DNA of 31,736 bases from Chara braunii (GCA_003427395.1 BFEA01000280.1:285751-317486), one strand, 5' to 3'; counted from the first letter of the stretch, positions 11,300 through 21,592 are shown. A program made the numbers and translations. Notes: generated by a model from the sequence alone, not told the origin.

Positions 11300-11530
11300 G
11301 ACTTCGAATGTTGCAGCAGGGACACCATGGCATTGCTCAAAGTAAGTATTTGCATTCTTGAAGATATCTTGGCATGTGTGGATGTATGTGTCGGTGTGAT
11401 GTCTCCTCAGATGTCTACATCCCTGGAGGGTAAATGACGAGAGGGATGTTGGGGGATGCTTGACGATGCACGTCAGGCATTCTCCCTGACCCTCGGAGTC
11501 AGATATTCCCCCAGCGGGTTAGGGGTGGAC
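11300..11530. other. 3' flank of the Penelope-like relic
   Basis: No coding potential was recognised and no terminal repeat or target-site duplication of the relic was identified. Confidence 0.4.
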
Positions 11531-11576
11531 CACACACACACACACATACACACACAGACACACACACACACATACA
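11531..11576. repeat. (CA)n microsatellite
   Basis: Imperfect CA repeat with occasional T or G interruptions (CATACA, CAGACA). Confidence 0.93.
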
Positions 11577-12342
11577 GGGTTGAGGTACCCTTTGTTATCC
11601 CATGAAATTCTAGGAAATGAAGATAGGCAATGATTAGGGAAGATACAACCTACACTAAGTGAGGACCAGTGTATGCCTTGCCCATAAGGGAATGCCCCCC
11701 GGGGCTAAAATAGTAGCGGTACCACGAGGGGCGTTGGGGCCGAGAGCCCCTGAGGCACGAGTTTTACTGCGAGAGTCATAAATAAATGGGCCATGTGACA
11801 TGAAAAAAGGAAAGTGTGTGGGGGGTGGGAAGGGGGTCTAGTCAAATTGTAGGATGTATAAAGGTAGCGGGGACTGACCCAGTGGATGAAGATTTTCGAT
11901 CTGGTATTAGCTTTGCTCCGAAATTGGGAAAGATTCATAGAATGAAATAGGGATTGCATGATGTTTCTAGAAGGGGAGTCGGGTGGGTGTGCACTAACTA
12001 CTTACTACTTAATATGAGGAGTTACCACTAAGTCACTCCTCCTCAAACGACAGGGTATGCGTACCTTGGTGTTCGACACAATAACCCGAACGCTAAAGTT
12101 TCACATGACTTCGTTGCCATGATTCTGCTGACGATGGGCCAGTACTACGCCAACTTTTGCGGCTCCCACGCTCACAACAACTATTACGCCACCTGCGCAA
12201 TATCGCCGCTATGATCACCACTGGATATTACTGTTGCTGTTGCCACTGCACCATCCCTGACCGTCTCGGTTGGCTTCTTGGTGGTTGATCTTCCACCACG
12301 GCCTATGCCCTCGCTGCTCCACGGCGAGAGTGAAGCACGGGA
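11577..12342. other. gene-free stretch
   Basis: Minus-strand text at about 12184-12340 includes RGGRSTTKKPTETVRDG, a basic low-complexity composition that could be a remnant of a coding linker. There is no domain and no supported boundary. The rest shows nothing recognisable. Confidence 0.35.
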
Positions 12343-12660
12343 ATGGATGTTGCATTGAGCTTTGAGGAGATGCTTGACCTTCACTTGGCAGACCAAAGAA
12401 TAGGAAGCGAACATGGGGATCCACGGCCAGAGGTGAAGACTATCGTCACTATTATGCGTTTTTTTCAATCCCTTCTACCTAATACCAACCTTAGTTACGT
12501 AGCATCTAATCAAACTTTTCATATCATGGTTCTCGTGCATATGCTATCAACGTTATATCTATGTGCTTTCTTATACAAACTACCTCTAATGAGCTGGTCT
12601 TTGGCAGGGCTAGCGAAAAGCATGTTTAAGGGAATTTGCCAGTACCCGAGTCGGGTGTAA
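12343..12660 (+). other. unrecognised 105-codon open frame, possibly containing exon edges
   Basis: An open frame runs from ATG at 12343 to a stop at 12658. It contains a donor-like CCAGAG/GTGAAG near 12433 and a good acceptor-like GTCTTTGGCAG near 12608, but the two junctions do not share a phase (0 and 1) in this frame. A hydrophobic stretch around residues 60-85 follows from AT-rich DNA. No family is recognised, and I would not call it a gene without transcript evidence. Confidence 0.15.
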
Positions 12661-13875
12661 CGAATGACCTCCCACCTACCCTTGTTGTAGTAAAGTGGTG
12701 AGTGTTCCCTATGTATGACAACCAATATATGCTATAATATTTGTATCATGCAATTTATGTTCTCTGTTATGTGTTGACTTTTCTTTCATAATTTTTTCTA
12801 ACGTGGAGGCTTACCATGATCTTGTATGGGTGCTGTTGTGATGCGTTGGGACAACACTGTCACGAACCTTTTTTTGTTTTTTAGGTTTTTGGGATCTCTG
12901 TTTCAATTTCGATTTCTATTTCTGTTTTTTCGAATTGCCTGATATGATGATATATGGGGGCATGGGCGAGTCAGATGATGTATGCAGGGTAATTGCGAGG
13001 GCGAGGGCTTGAATCCTCAAGGTTATTGCTTTGTGGCTGAAGGTTATGGAACATTTGGCTTTCATATGAGATCATCGCGCTGAGATTTAGAGTGGAGGGA
13101 GTGGTGGTTGAGGCTCAAACATGATGGGGGGAATGTTACGGGCAAGACCGACCATCTGGCTCTATGTGAGGGACATGTGCTTGTATAGTTTGCCTGGCTA
13201 CAAAGGTTCTTGCAGCCAAGTAGACCCAACGGTATCTCTAAGGGGATACGATATGCTGGGGACGAGATGTGTAATGAACATAGAGAGTAACCCTGGTCGA
13301 GGCGAGTGTGGTATGTTTTGGGGTCGAGCAGGAGAGAGCTGGTTTATGTTGTGGAATGCCATGCGGGCGCGAATTATGAAGCTGGTTTGATTGTCATTTG
13401 GAGGGATATAGGAACGTCGAGAGTGGTCGGGATGTCATGAATTAAAGAAGAACACCGTCAGCTATTATTAGTTAATGTGATAATTGGGTGTGTCTTCTCA
13501 GTTGGGACTCTCGTATGAGTAGTACTGGGTCATCCTCTGAATGCGTTGATGGGATTATGTTTGATGTAAATAGTTGGATTTGGTTACACGTATGCTCTGG
13601 TTTGAATGTTATCAGTCCTGAATGAATGAGCAGGATAACAATGGTCACATATGCTTTGGTGTGAGTATTGTCAGGCTTGTACGAATCAGTAGGCATCACC
13701 ATATAGTAGAGGTCATGCTTAAGTGTGAATGTGCTCAATGATTGCTGGAATGATGAGGGAATCGTTGGATGATCTACCTGGTGAGGTGTCAGTGAATTGG
13801 AGTGCATATCTTATGTGATGAGACCCTCGCAATATGTGTTCACACACATCATCACACACTCTTACTCTTGCGCAC
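12661..13875. other. gene-free stretch
   Basis: Only short frames (for example 13121-13390 plus, 13472-13807 minus) without recognisable domains. T-rich and G-rich patches but no structured repeat was seen. Confidence 0.45.
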
Positions 13876-14060
13876 TTTTTTTTTTTTTTTTCGATTTATT
13901 GATTGATTGATTGATTGATTGGGGGGGGGGTCCCCTCCTTCCCCCCCGCCACGCACTGACACACACGCACACACACACGCCCACACACACACACAACCAA
14001 AAAAAAAAGAAAAAAAATATATATTCTTTTTGTTTTGTTTTTTTCTTGTTTTTCTTACAG
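13876..14060. repeat. compound simple repeats: T16, (ATTG)n, G10, (CA)n, A/T runs
   Basis: In order: T run 13876-13891, ATTG repeats to 13920, ten G at 13921-13930, C-rich then CA repeats at about 13959-13995, then A-rich and T-rich runs. All frames across it (His/Thr-rich plus, Val/Cys-rich minus) are low-complexity artefacts. Confidence 0.92.
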
Positions 14061-14290
14061 TTTTTTATTTTTATTTTTTTAAACGTCAAACAATATGCGA
14101 TTTGGAAAAAATAAAATATAGGGTTGTATGTTTTATTTCGCTGGGGGAAAATCCCTAAAAATCGTGGTCGCGAATTCGGGCGACCGTCCTCAGTTGCGGC
14201 CATTGACGCCGCGACCGCGGCTGCAGGTGATACATAGCCACTTTCCTCCCTCTGCCTCCTCCCCCTCTGCCTTTCCTCTTCTTCGTCTAT

Positions 14291-14371
14291 CCCTGTCTGT
14301 CTGCCTTTCTGTTTGTCTGTCTGTACGTCTGTCTGTCTGTTTGTATGTCTGTTTGACTGTCTGTCTGTCTG
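14291..14371. repeat. (CTGT)n microsatellite
   Basis: Imperfect CTGT/TTGT repeats are followed immediately by GGTTTGATCAGTTTAATATA. A similar junction (CTGT-rich text, then GGTCTGATCAGTTGAATATA) recurs at 14754-14778, so tract and flank may belong to a duplicated unit. Confidence 0.9.
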
Positions 14372-14392
14372 GTTTGATCAGTTTAATATATG

Positions 14393-14502
14393 TTTTTTTT
14401 TTTTAATTTTAATGTCGACCATTTCTTGATTTATGCGTGTGATCCTTGCATAGGGGCCGTGCTTATCTTCTATGTGTCTTTCCAATTTTAATGGATGTCC
14501 TA
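14393..14502 (-). pseudogene. U6: U6 snRNA retropseudogene with A-rich tail
   Basis: Read on the minus strand from 14502, the sequence follows the plant-type U6 spliceosomal RNA almost end to end. It has GGACATCC, then ATTAAAATTGGAA, an altered ACAGAGA box (ACATAGA), GATAAGCACGGCCCCTATGC (the AGC triad is kept), CAAGGATCACACGCATAAAT and CAAGAAATGGTCGACATT. The first roughly 10 bases (the 5' stem) do not match. U6 is a Pol III RNA and should end in a T run on its own strand. Here the 3' side is AAAATT followed by 12 A (T on the plus strand, 14393-14404), which indicates retroposition. No TATA box or upstream sequence element was seen on its 5' side. The damaged ACAGAGA box and missing promoter argue against function. 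Confidence 0.88.
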
Positions 14503-14511
14503 AAAGTTTGT

Positions 14512-14665
14512 TGACTGTGCACTTCGTGAGCCACACCTTGAAGTTGAGGAAGACACTGAACCTGAACTCGAGCCTGACCCTGTCCCTAGAATAAGCATAA
14601 CCTTCACCTTGAACTTAAGTCTGACCCTGACCTTGCACCCGAGCCTGATCCTGACCTTGAACCCA
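14512..14665. repeat. degenerate CTTGAACC/CCTGACCC repeat, first block
   Basis: After GACTGTGCAC (14513) come imperfect short units of the type CTTGAACTTGAG and CCTGACCCT. The same opening and units recur at 15787. The block starts within about 10 bases of the 5' end of the U6 pseudogene. Confidence 0.7.
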
Positions 14666-15758
14666 ACTCGCTCGCATGTCTACCTGCCTGGCTGTCTGCC
14701 TCCCTCTCTGTCTGTTTTCCTATCAGCCAGTCAGGCTGCCAGTCTATCTGCGTGTTTGGTCTGATCAGTTGAATATATCATCCTTGAAGAAAACTAAAAC
14801 GATTTCACCCAAGTCGCATAACAGATGTAGTTCTCCGGGTTCGATCCCTTGACGTGTCCCCTTTTACATGTACAATATCGTTGACCCTGTGTGTTTGAAC
14901 CTGCGACCTATCCCTGAGAGTCGTGTGTTTTGACTGTTGTATATAACCTGGTCACGTGGACTAGACTCGTAGACTTAGGTTTTAGTAGCGTAGGGTCAGT
15001 CTAGGTTGTAGCTGCTATAGTTCCAAAAGTTCAAGTCCTACCTAGCCTAGGGCCTTCTAGATGTGTATGATATGGCTCTTCGTAGGATCTAGGAGTCGGT
15101 CTGTAGCTGAGTCAGTAGAGGGCAGTCGTAGCCTAGTCAGCGAAGGGAAGTCCCAGTCCTATACTAGTCTAGTCAGCAGTTCCCAGTCCCAGTCCTCACC
15201 TAGTACAATCAGCAAGTACCAAGAGGGACTGTGCACATCCTGGATCCGGGTCAAGAGGCCAGACCACCTACAAATGAGTATAAATAAAGAGGCAACGTTA
15301 AGTTATTCATTAATTCTTCCTGTGAGCCATGTGGAAGCGATGTCTAAGCGACTTGTGCATCGGAGGTTTGAAGGTGCCCAAGGAACACGTGGGTTGTGAG
15401 GATACAGAAGAGGCCATAGCCGCTAGCTTCGCATAGGAGGGAGATAACAATCATAGTTGCCACGTAGGATAGTGTAGGGAGTGTGTAAAGTGTGTGTGTG
15501 AAGGACATTCAGGGTAATCCTAGCTAGTGTTGGAGTGTGTGCGTGTGCATGTGAACAAGCTGCTGGTGGATACAGTTGATCGGGAGGGAATCTTTGTCAG
15601 GGGCTGGGCGCCATAACGATTCAAGACAAGTCGAATTTAAACTATGTTCCTGGCCACGTTCTTATCTCTGAGCTTTGTGTGGGCGCACTGCGCCAGATCG
15701 TGTTCGTCATCTGTTTGCATGCATGTTTGGAAGCAAGTTGCGACAAGTCTGATTTCAC
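14666..15758. other. gene-free stretch with CTAGTC/CAGTCC-rich patches
   Basis: Isolated Pol III B-box look-alikes occur at 14837-14848 (plus) and 14893-14903 (minus), without a matching A box. The region at about 15090-15215 is rich in CTAGTCAGC and CCCAGTCC phrases. The open frame at 15061-15399 spans these and is not recognised. Confidence 0.4.
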
Positions 15759-16260
15759 AAAAAAAAAAAAAAAAAAACAGTATGCGGACTGTGCACCTGA
15801 TGAGCCAGCTGCCTGACCCAGGCCTTGAACCCGAGGAAGACCCTGAACTTGAACCCAAGCGTGACCCTCTCCTTTGTGCCCGAGCCAGACCATGACCTTG
15901 AAGTCAAGCCTGGCCCTATCTCTAGCATGAGCGTGATACTCACCTTGAACTTAAGCATGAACATGACCTTGCACTTGAGCCCAACCCTGACTTTGCACCC
16001 AAGCTTGACCCTGAGAGCTTGCACCTAAGCCAGGCACTCAATTTTAACTCGGTATCAGAGCTCAAGCCTAGACCCTAATGAGTGCAAGGTCAGGGCATAC
16101 TTGAGTTCAAGGTGAGGGCCATGCTCATGGTCCTCTGCTAAGGTCTAGGGTTTAAGGTTGAACCCAAACTTGACCTTCAGAGTTTGCACCCAAGGCTTAC
16201 CCTGACACTCGACTTTAACGTGTTATCGGAGCTCAAGCCTAGAGCCTAGACGCTAAACCT
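15759..16260. repeat. poly(A) plus degenerate CTTGAACC/CCTGACCC repeat, second block with a ~165-bp duplication
   Basis: Nineteen A at 15759-15777 precede GACTGTGCAC (15787) and a long run of imperfect CTTGAACC and CCTGACCC units. Within it a longer segment is duplicated about 165 bp apart (starts 16004 and 16169), each copy ending with a GAGCTCAAGCCTAGA block. The first copy holds GGTATCAGAGC at 16051-16061, which resembles the primer-binding site complementary to initiator tRNA-Met in LTR elements. The second copy has the diverged GTTATCGGAGC. Confidence 0.7.
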
Positions 16261-16509
16261 TAGTAGAGGGTTGATACTCCTATCTCATTTAAGATACCGG
16301 ATACATACAGTGAGACAAACAAAAACCTCAAGTACTGAACTCGAAATAAAATGGTGTTCGCTGAAAAATATTTTTGTTGGAAACATCTACTGCATGGTCT
16401 TTAAGAATTTTAAAATAATTATTAATTTAAGAAAGAAAACCCGACAGATTGTTTCAGCTGTATTGGCTAGTAGAAACTATTTTTTTCAAAAACACTAATT
16501 GCATACTTG
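16261..16509. other. AT-rich stretch
   Basis: No gene is supported. The 75-codon frame here has a Lys/Asn/Ile/Phe composition expected from AT-rich DNA. Confidence 0.4.
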
Positions 16510-17055
16510 CGAACTGGACAATTTTTCAAGTCCGTTTTTTACGAATACCTTGTTCTAAATGGATTTAACCTTTATCCCAAGGTTACCCTTTCTATCCCGA
16601 ATGACCTTATCTATCTATATCTGTCCAAATAGCTCTCATTTCCTGCCTTCTCTATCTCTTTTCGTCTAAGTTACAGGGAGCTTAGGAAAAAGAAAAACAA
16701 TTACACTCGCAGTGGACACATTCTCTCTCTAGGAAGCATTTGGGGTGGGGTTCGTTGCTTTAGGAGTCGGTCCTGTTATTGACCTAGAGTGGACCATTCT
16801 AAGGGGGGTACTTTGTCGATTCGGTGAAGACGACCCAACTTCTAAGATCCGAGTCTTGTGCTCGGGCGAGGAGGAGGAGTACCCCAGACCACTTCCTAGA
16901 GGGTAGTAGGACATTGAAACACTTGGAGTAATGCACCTGATCAAAAATTATCCACAAAGTAGTCTGTCATCTAGAGAGGCAATTGGCCAGTGGTGATAAA
17001 AGTGTGTGCTTTGTCTTCTGTCAATATAGGAATGAAATGAAAATCTTTGGCGGAC
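16510..17055 (+). repeat. unclassified dispersed repeat, copy A (inverted relative to copy B)
   Basis: This segment matches the reverse complement of about 23870-24450. Landmarks in order are GGATTTA(A/G)C, ATCCCGAA(T/C)GACCTTATCTA, GTCTAAGTTAC, CTCTAGGAAGCAT(T/C)TGGGG, GTTCGTTGCTTTAGGAG, TTCTAAGATCCGAGTCTTGT, GAGGAGGAGTACCCCAGACC, ACTTCCTAGAGG, CCTGATCAA and AAGTAGT(C/T)TGT. By eye the core (16733-16910) is well over 80 percent identical and the edges are weaker. Read on its minus strand, the core encodes GSGLGYSSSSPEHKTRILEV, also present in copy B. No terminal inverted repeats or target duplication were found. Confidence 0.85.
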
Positions 17056-18752
17056 CAACTCATCAAGTTAAAATTAAGATAGTTCGACTACCTTGTCAAC
17101 TGTCTTAGAAAGTCCAACCTCGTGTTGGCTCGATTTATTGTGTTCGGATCTGCCGGATTCGCCCGACGTTAATTTTGGTTTGTATTTTGCCTTATGGTAT
17201 TTGAAGATTTATACTTATCTGTTTGAATCTTATATCAAAATGGATCCCTAACAATTTTGTTTGTTGTATGAGTTATTATTTATTACCGATGGTTTCCTAT
17301 CGGCTACAGTCAATTCGGTTTGAAGGAGTTAGGTTCAAATACGATGATATATATGTTTTTAAGTTATATGTAAAAAAGTCTAGTGTTATTTGCGGGTTTT
17401 ACGCTTGGTTGAGACCGTCATAGTTGACCGACATACGCTCTGTACCTAGGAGATCAGCGCCCTAGGCAGCGGACGACGTTCGGGTTCAGATGATGTTCTA
17501 ACCGCGCGTACCTATACTACAACGGAGCGAGCAAACGCCATCGATCGACCTACCTCTGCAATTGCATTTACAAGCTTTCACATGTGGGTTAGTACCGCAG
17601 TAGGGATACACACTTAAGGGTGGTGACAACCCCTTAGGCAAGATATTGTGCCTCGCAGAAACCTATCCTGTCGTACAGGACCGCGGGAAGTACAATTGGC
17701 GCACCCGGCTTGAGTGGCGAAGGCGACTACGCAATAGTGTTCGTCTCCGCAGTTCGCAGGACTACTTTCGCGTCGCCTTCAAGTTGTCCCTTGGATTTGC
17801 TTTATTTTTGCTCCTACGTGACATGGTCAGGAAGACTCTCGCCTTTCGTGAGAAAAGGAGGGAGAAAATGCGGTCGACCTTCGCAATCACACTGAGCGTT
17901 TTTCCATAACATCAACTGAACTTCATGTTCCACCCATTCCAACTCCTCTTTTCCAGGTCAAATAACTATAATCAGACCAGCCAACTGGAGGTATTCAAAT
18001 GGATCGAAAACGTCAACGACTTTATATGAAGCTCCGAAGGTAGACGCAGTCATGTCTGTAGGCATAAGAGGGAAGGGAGGACAGGAACAATATCCCGATT
18101 GTCTCTCTCCTTCGAGTAACGTAGCTACCCGTCCCTGATTAGTGGTCACCGGCGCAACCGTAAAAGACGGTTGGTTCCACTTCGGAGGAGGGAAGTCCCG
18201 AACGAAATTTTCGGGCTCCTTGAGTTATAGCACTCCACTCTTTTTGGAGGACCGATAACTTGAGGAGAGAGGCGGTTAATGGAAGGCCCAAATTAGGCGA
18301 ATTTTGGTGAAATTTTCACCGAAACTGTCATATTTCCCTGAATTTTTACTATTTTCTTAGTTTTTCGTTTTGCCTGTTATATATGTTCTTTAGGGTATAT
18401 CTGTATTCAGTTTCACCATATTTGAAGCAGTAACAAAAAACTTAGCAAAAACACAAGACTCGAAAAAAGTCTAGGCGAACTCCGAAAGCTACTCCGAATA
18501 GGGATTTGTAGTGCTCTTGAGTCTTGAGTTTGATTTTTTCAATTTTTTTTTGTCTGATTGTTTTTTTTTATGTTTGTATTATGACCCTACATAGTTTGTT
18601 CGCAAAAGTTTCGACAACATTGCTTGTAGCGACGCGGTGAAAAACCCCGAATTTTTGGTCTTCCATTAACGGCTAGTGCTTGAGGAGGGACATGGGGAGT
18701 AACTTGCCTTGGTAGTGGAGATGCCGACAACAATGGGTAAAAAGAAGGAAAA
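17056..18752. other. gene-free stretch
   Basis: Two overlapping plus frames at 17646-17909 and 17710-17895 cover the same GC-richer DNA. The first contains a short hydrophobic run (LSLGFALFLLL) between basic segments. Neither is recognised, and both may be chance frames. The remainder is AT-rich intergenic sequence adjoining the 5' end of the truncated Ty3 relic. Confidence 0.4.
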
Positions 18753-19719
18753 AAATTGTTTGTGACGACCCGCAGTGGGATCTCCATCTTGCCCACGCGA
18801 AGATAACCTACAACCACGTCGTTTCGCCAGCCACGGGGATGTTGACTTACTATTGCGACCTCGGCTATCACCCTCATATCCCCGCGGAGTTCCTTCGACC
18901 GTCAAAGTTGCACCCCGACACGAGTTGTGCCGCAATGGATGATTGGGTTGCACACATGACGTCGATCATGCAGACCGCGCATGAGCACATAGCCGCTTCC
19001 CAGACTTGCATGGCCGCACGTGCGAACTGATCGAGGATGGATCATCCATTCAAAGTCGGTGACGATGTGCTTGTCGACGCCCGCCACTTACAGCTCGAAG
19101 CGGACACGCTTTGCAAGTTCCGACATCGCTTCTTTGGCTCATGCCGCATTCTCCAGACCGTCGGTTCTGATACGACATCTAGCCCGGTCAGCTTCTATGT
19201 GAATTTGTCCGACTACTTATGTCAGGCTTGCGTACACGATGTCTACCACATCTCGTTACTACGTCCCTACCGCAGACTGTCCGAGCGTTTCGTTGGATGA
19301 CCATACGAGCGCCCTCCACCCATCATGGTGGACGACCGCGAGGAGTTCCTCATTTCAGACATCATTGGTCGCCGAGTCAACGACGACAACCCTCCTCACG
19401 TCGAGTATCTCGTACGTTGGAAGGGTACCCTGATGAGGAGGCTACTTGGGAGCCCCTCGAGCACTTGCAGCATGTTCGCATGTTGGTGCGTGCCTATGAC
19501 CGTGCTCGTCGTGTTGGGTCAACTGTGCCTCCTCAACCCATTGACCCTCTTCCTTCTCCCTCAGTTGAGGAAACTGCTGAAGTCGAGCCTGCTCTATTTG
19601 AGGCAGACCTTCAACAGCATCCGAATGCTTCGGACCATCTGCAACGCACTCGTCGTCGTCCTGCTCGATACGACGATTGCCTCTCACTTCTCTTCTCACT
19701 TCTCTTCTCACGTCTTTGA
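18753..19719 (+). pseudogene. 5'-truncated Ty3/gypsy chromovirus: integrase C-terminus and chromodomain
   Basis: Homology starts abruptly at about 18753. In one frame: VCDDPQWDLHLAHAKITYN with ATG (end of the integrase core); HPFKVGDDVLVDARHLQL and KFRHRFFGSCRILQTVG (GPY/F-like module); VHDVYHISLLRPYR; then SDIIGRR...PPHVEYLVRWKG (chromodomain). A 1-nt loss near 19427 moves the frame, after which YPDEEATWEPLEHL completes the chromodomain. The tail ends RRRPARYDD with a stop at 19717-19719. In-frame TGA codons at 19028 and 19298 also break it. The chromodomain directs integration to chromatin in chromoviruses. Gag, protease, RT/RNase H and most of the integrase are missing upstream, so this is a dead fragment. 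The plus-strand frame running on to 20050 is mostly out of frame. Confidence 0.9.
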
Positions 19720-21051
19720 CTTCTCAGTACTCCATCGACTCCAGTTTTACTACTTCAGCTCGTCGACGTTGCAGGCTCTTCCTCGACGACATTCCAGACT
19801 TCTCTTCATGGACGTCATTGGCAGCTCCACGGACTCCATCACGACCAGTTCTGCCTACTTCAGACGTCATCATGCCCTTCCCACTTTACCTTGTATAGTA
19901 CCCTGGTTGTGTTGCATGATGGTCTCCCTTAGCCGGGTTCCTTTGAGTTGGGTTCTCCCTTGGTATACACATAAGCATCGGGACCGTAGCGTTGCCCTGA
20001 CTTCCCAGCTTACGGATCTAGCTCCGGCTTCCCTCACTTCATTTGTATGATTCCCTTACCCACATTTTTTTTACCCTCTGTCGGCCCTAATGCCCTAGTT
20101 AGGCAGCCTTGCATGCTTCATCCAGGTGCGCTCAGTATACTAGGCTTCCTTATCCCCTTGCATAGTCGACCTTACATAGCAGCCACCCCTTTAGTCGACC
20201 ATTACCTGCTCTGATGGTCTATCTGTTAGGGTCATTGGTTTTGTTCGCTCTCAGTTCCCTACCCTCATTGAGCCTGATGACACGTATCTCCTCGTCATTA
20301 TGTGTGGATGCCCTTAGGAGTTTGTCGCCCCCTAGGTTGCATTTGCCACCCTCAGAGATCATTCCACCCTGTGGTTTACGACATACCCTTTCTGTGATAT
20401 ATGGTTATCTTGTTATTGTTTTGTTACTCTCAGACTGAGGCACCCGCCTCTGACATGTATAGGATTTAGTTGTCTTTGCTTTGACTGTTCTTATGACTTG
20501 TACACCAGTCAACTGTTTCCAGATTGAGTCTACTTCCTCTAGCATTCTAGGATTTAGTTATCATTACCTTCTACTTTTACTTGGGCTGTTAGCTATGACA
20601 TTGTTGTTTTTGTGACATTTTATAGCCTAGGTTGCATTGCATGGACTCAGCATGGAGCTTGCTCCACGTCCTAGACTACTCGGGTTTCCTTTTTCTTTGG
20701 TAGAGTTCCACTTCTTGGCAGAAGCGTGCTTGTATCAAGGCGATCCATCACAGGTCGAGGATCGTGTAGCGGACCTCTGGTTGGCCTGTGAGACCAGCCC
20801 CTTGGCCTGATCTCACAAACCTGTGTTGTATTCGGAGTAGTCCAGTCCAGGCCGGTACCTCTGTCGGTACCAGCCATTTCAGTCCAGTCCACTCAGTCGG
20901 CTGGGTTATACCCCAGACAAAGTCCGTACTTTGGATCATTCTATATTCGCACAGTTTGGAGTACGTCCGTTGGAGTCTGCGTGGGAGTTGCGCTGTGTCA
21001 TCTTGCTCCACCATCATCTTCCATCTCCATCTCTATCCCAGACGGAGCACC
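19720..21051. other. downstream flank of the Ty3 relic, no gene recognised
   Basis: Pyrimidine-rich DNA. A 3' LTR of the chromovirus could lie here but no second copy is present for comparison. Around 20840-20895, AGTCCAGTCC occurs twice around GGTACC-TCTGTC-GGTACC, a small inverted repeat. Confidence 0.4.
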
Positions 21052-21441
21052 TCACCCGGTGGGTCTGCCACAGAACCAATCCCGACCAACGTTCTCTTCT
21101 CGTCCAGAGTTATCCAAAGTGGTTTGAAATTTATCTATAAAGTCGAGAAGCAGTTTCGCTAATTCTTGAGGGTGCGTTTTCAATACAAGCCATGCAACGT
21201 CCTCACTCACTTTATCAAATCTTGCTAAAAAGGTTTTTTTGAAAGTGGCCCAATCTACCTATGTATGGTGTTTAAACCAATCACGAGTGACGTTTCTTAC
21301 AAGCAGGGTGATGACTCGGGGAAGATCAGTTGCGGCATAGACTCGGGCCTCCACAGGTTTGAGCCATGCCTCACGATGAGTCAATTGGGATAAAAGGGAA
21401 AGGTGGTTGGGATATTTACCATAATACGAGGGACAGGCACA
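21052..21441 (-). pseudogene. LTR-retrotransposon gag fragment
   Basis: Read on the minus strand from about 21441, the frame gives GKYPNHLSLL, HREAWLKPVEARVYAATDLP, RVITLLVRNVTRDWFKHHT, a TAG at 21261-21259, then VDWATFKKTFLARFDKVS and ELAKLLLDFIDKF, ending at a TGA near 21053. The order AAT-LP...LL-G/N...W...W-TFK--FLARF is that of the Retrotrans_gag domain, the helical capsid part of gag in plant LTR elements. It lies on the opposite strand to the chromovirus fragment, so it is a different insertion. A PBS-like motif sits about 140 bp upstream on the same strand. No protease or RT follows, so only the 5' part survives. Confidence 0.7.
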
Positions 21442-21579
21442 TTAGCATTGCCTATGACTGCCTCAACTCTTGCTTCCACATATTTATTTCGAGTGGCAGG
21501 AGGACTTGTTTGATTTGATCGAGGCAGTGCTCGTCCTCCCGTCAACTCGTCTCACTATCACCAAAACCGACACGTGTCG

Positions 21580-21592
21580 GCTTCGATACCAA
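21580..21592 (-). other. primer-binding-site-like motif of an LTR element
   Basis: The minus strand reads TTGGTATCGAAGC, close to the TGGTATCAGAGC primer-binding site used with initiator tRNA-Met. It is correctly placed 5' of the gag fragment. It abuts a perfect 14-nt palindrome, CCGACACGTGTCGG (21567-21580). The LTR that should end just upstream was not delimited. Confidence 0.4.

Noticed and set aside
14837-14903. Pol III B-box look-alikes GGGTTCGATCCC (plus) and CAGGTTCAAAC (minus)
   Set aside because: No A box at tRNA spacing on either strand and no T-arm or acceptor stem pairing, so neither is called a tRNA or SINE.
15100-15125. A-box-like TAGCTGAGTCAGTAGAGG resembling a tRNA D arm
   Set aside because: No B box follows within tRNA or SINE distance; the region is a CTAGTC/CAGTCC-rich repeat patch.
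19325-20050. The 241-codon plus frame as an intact gene
   Set aside because: Only its first 35 or so codons are chromodomain. After the one-base deletion the true frame is the neighbouring one, and the rest is out of frame.
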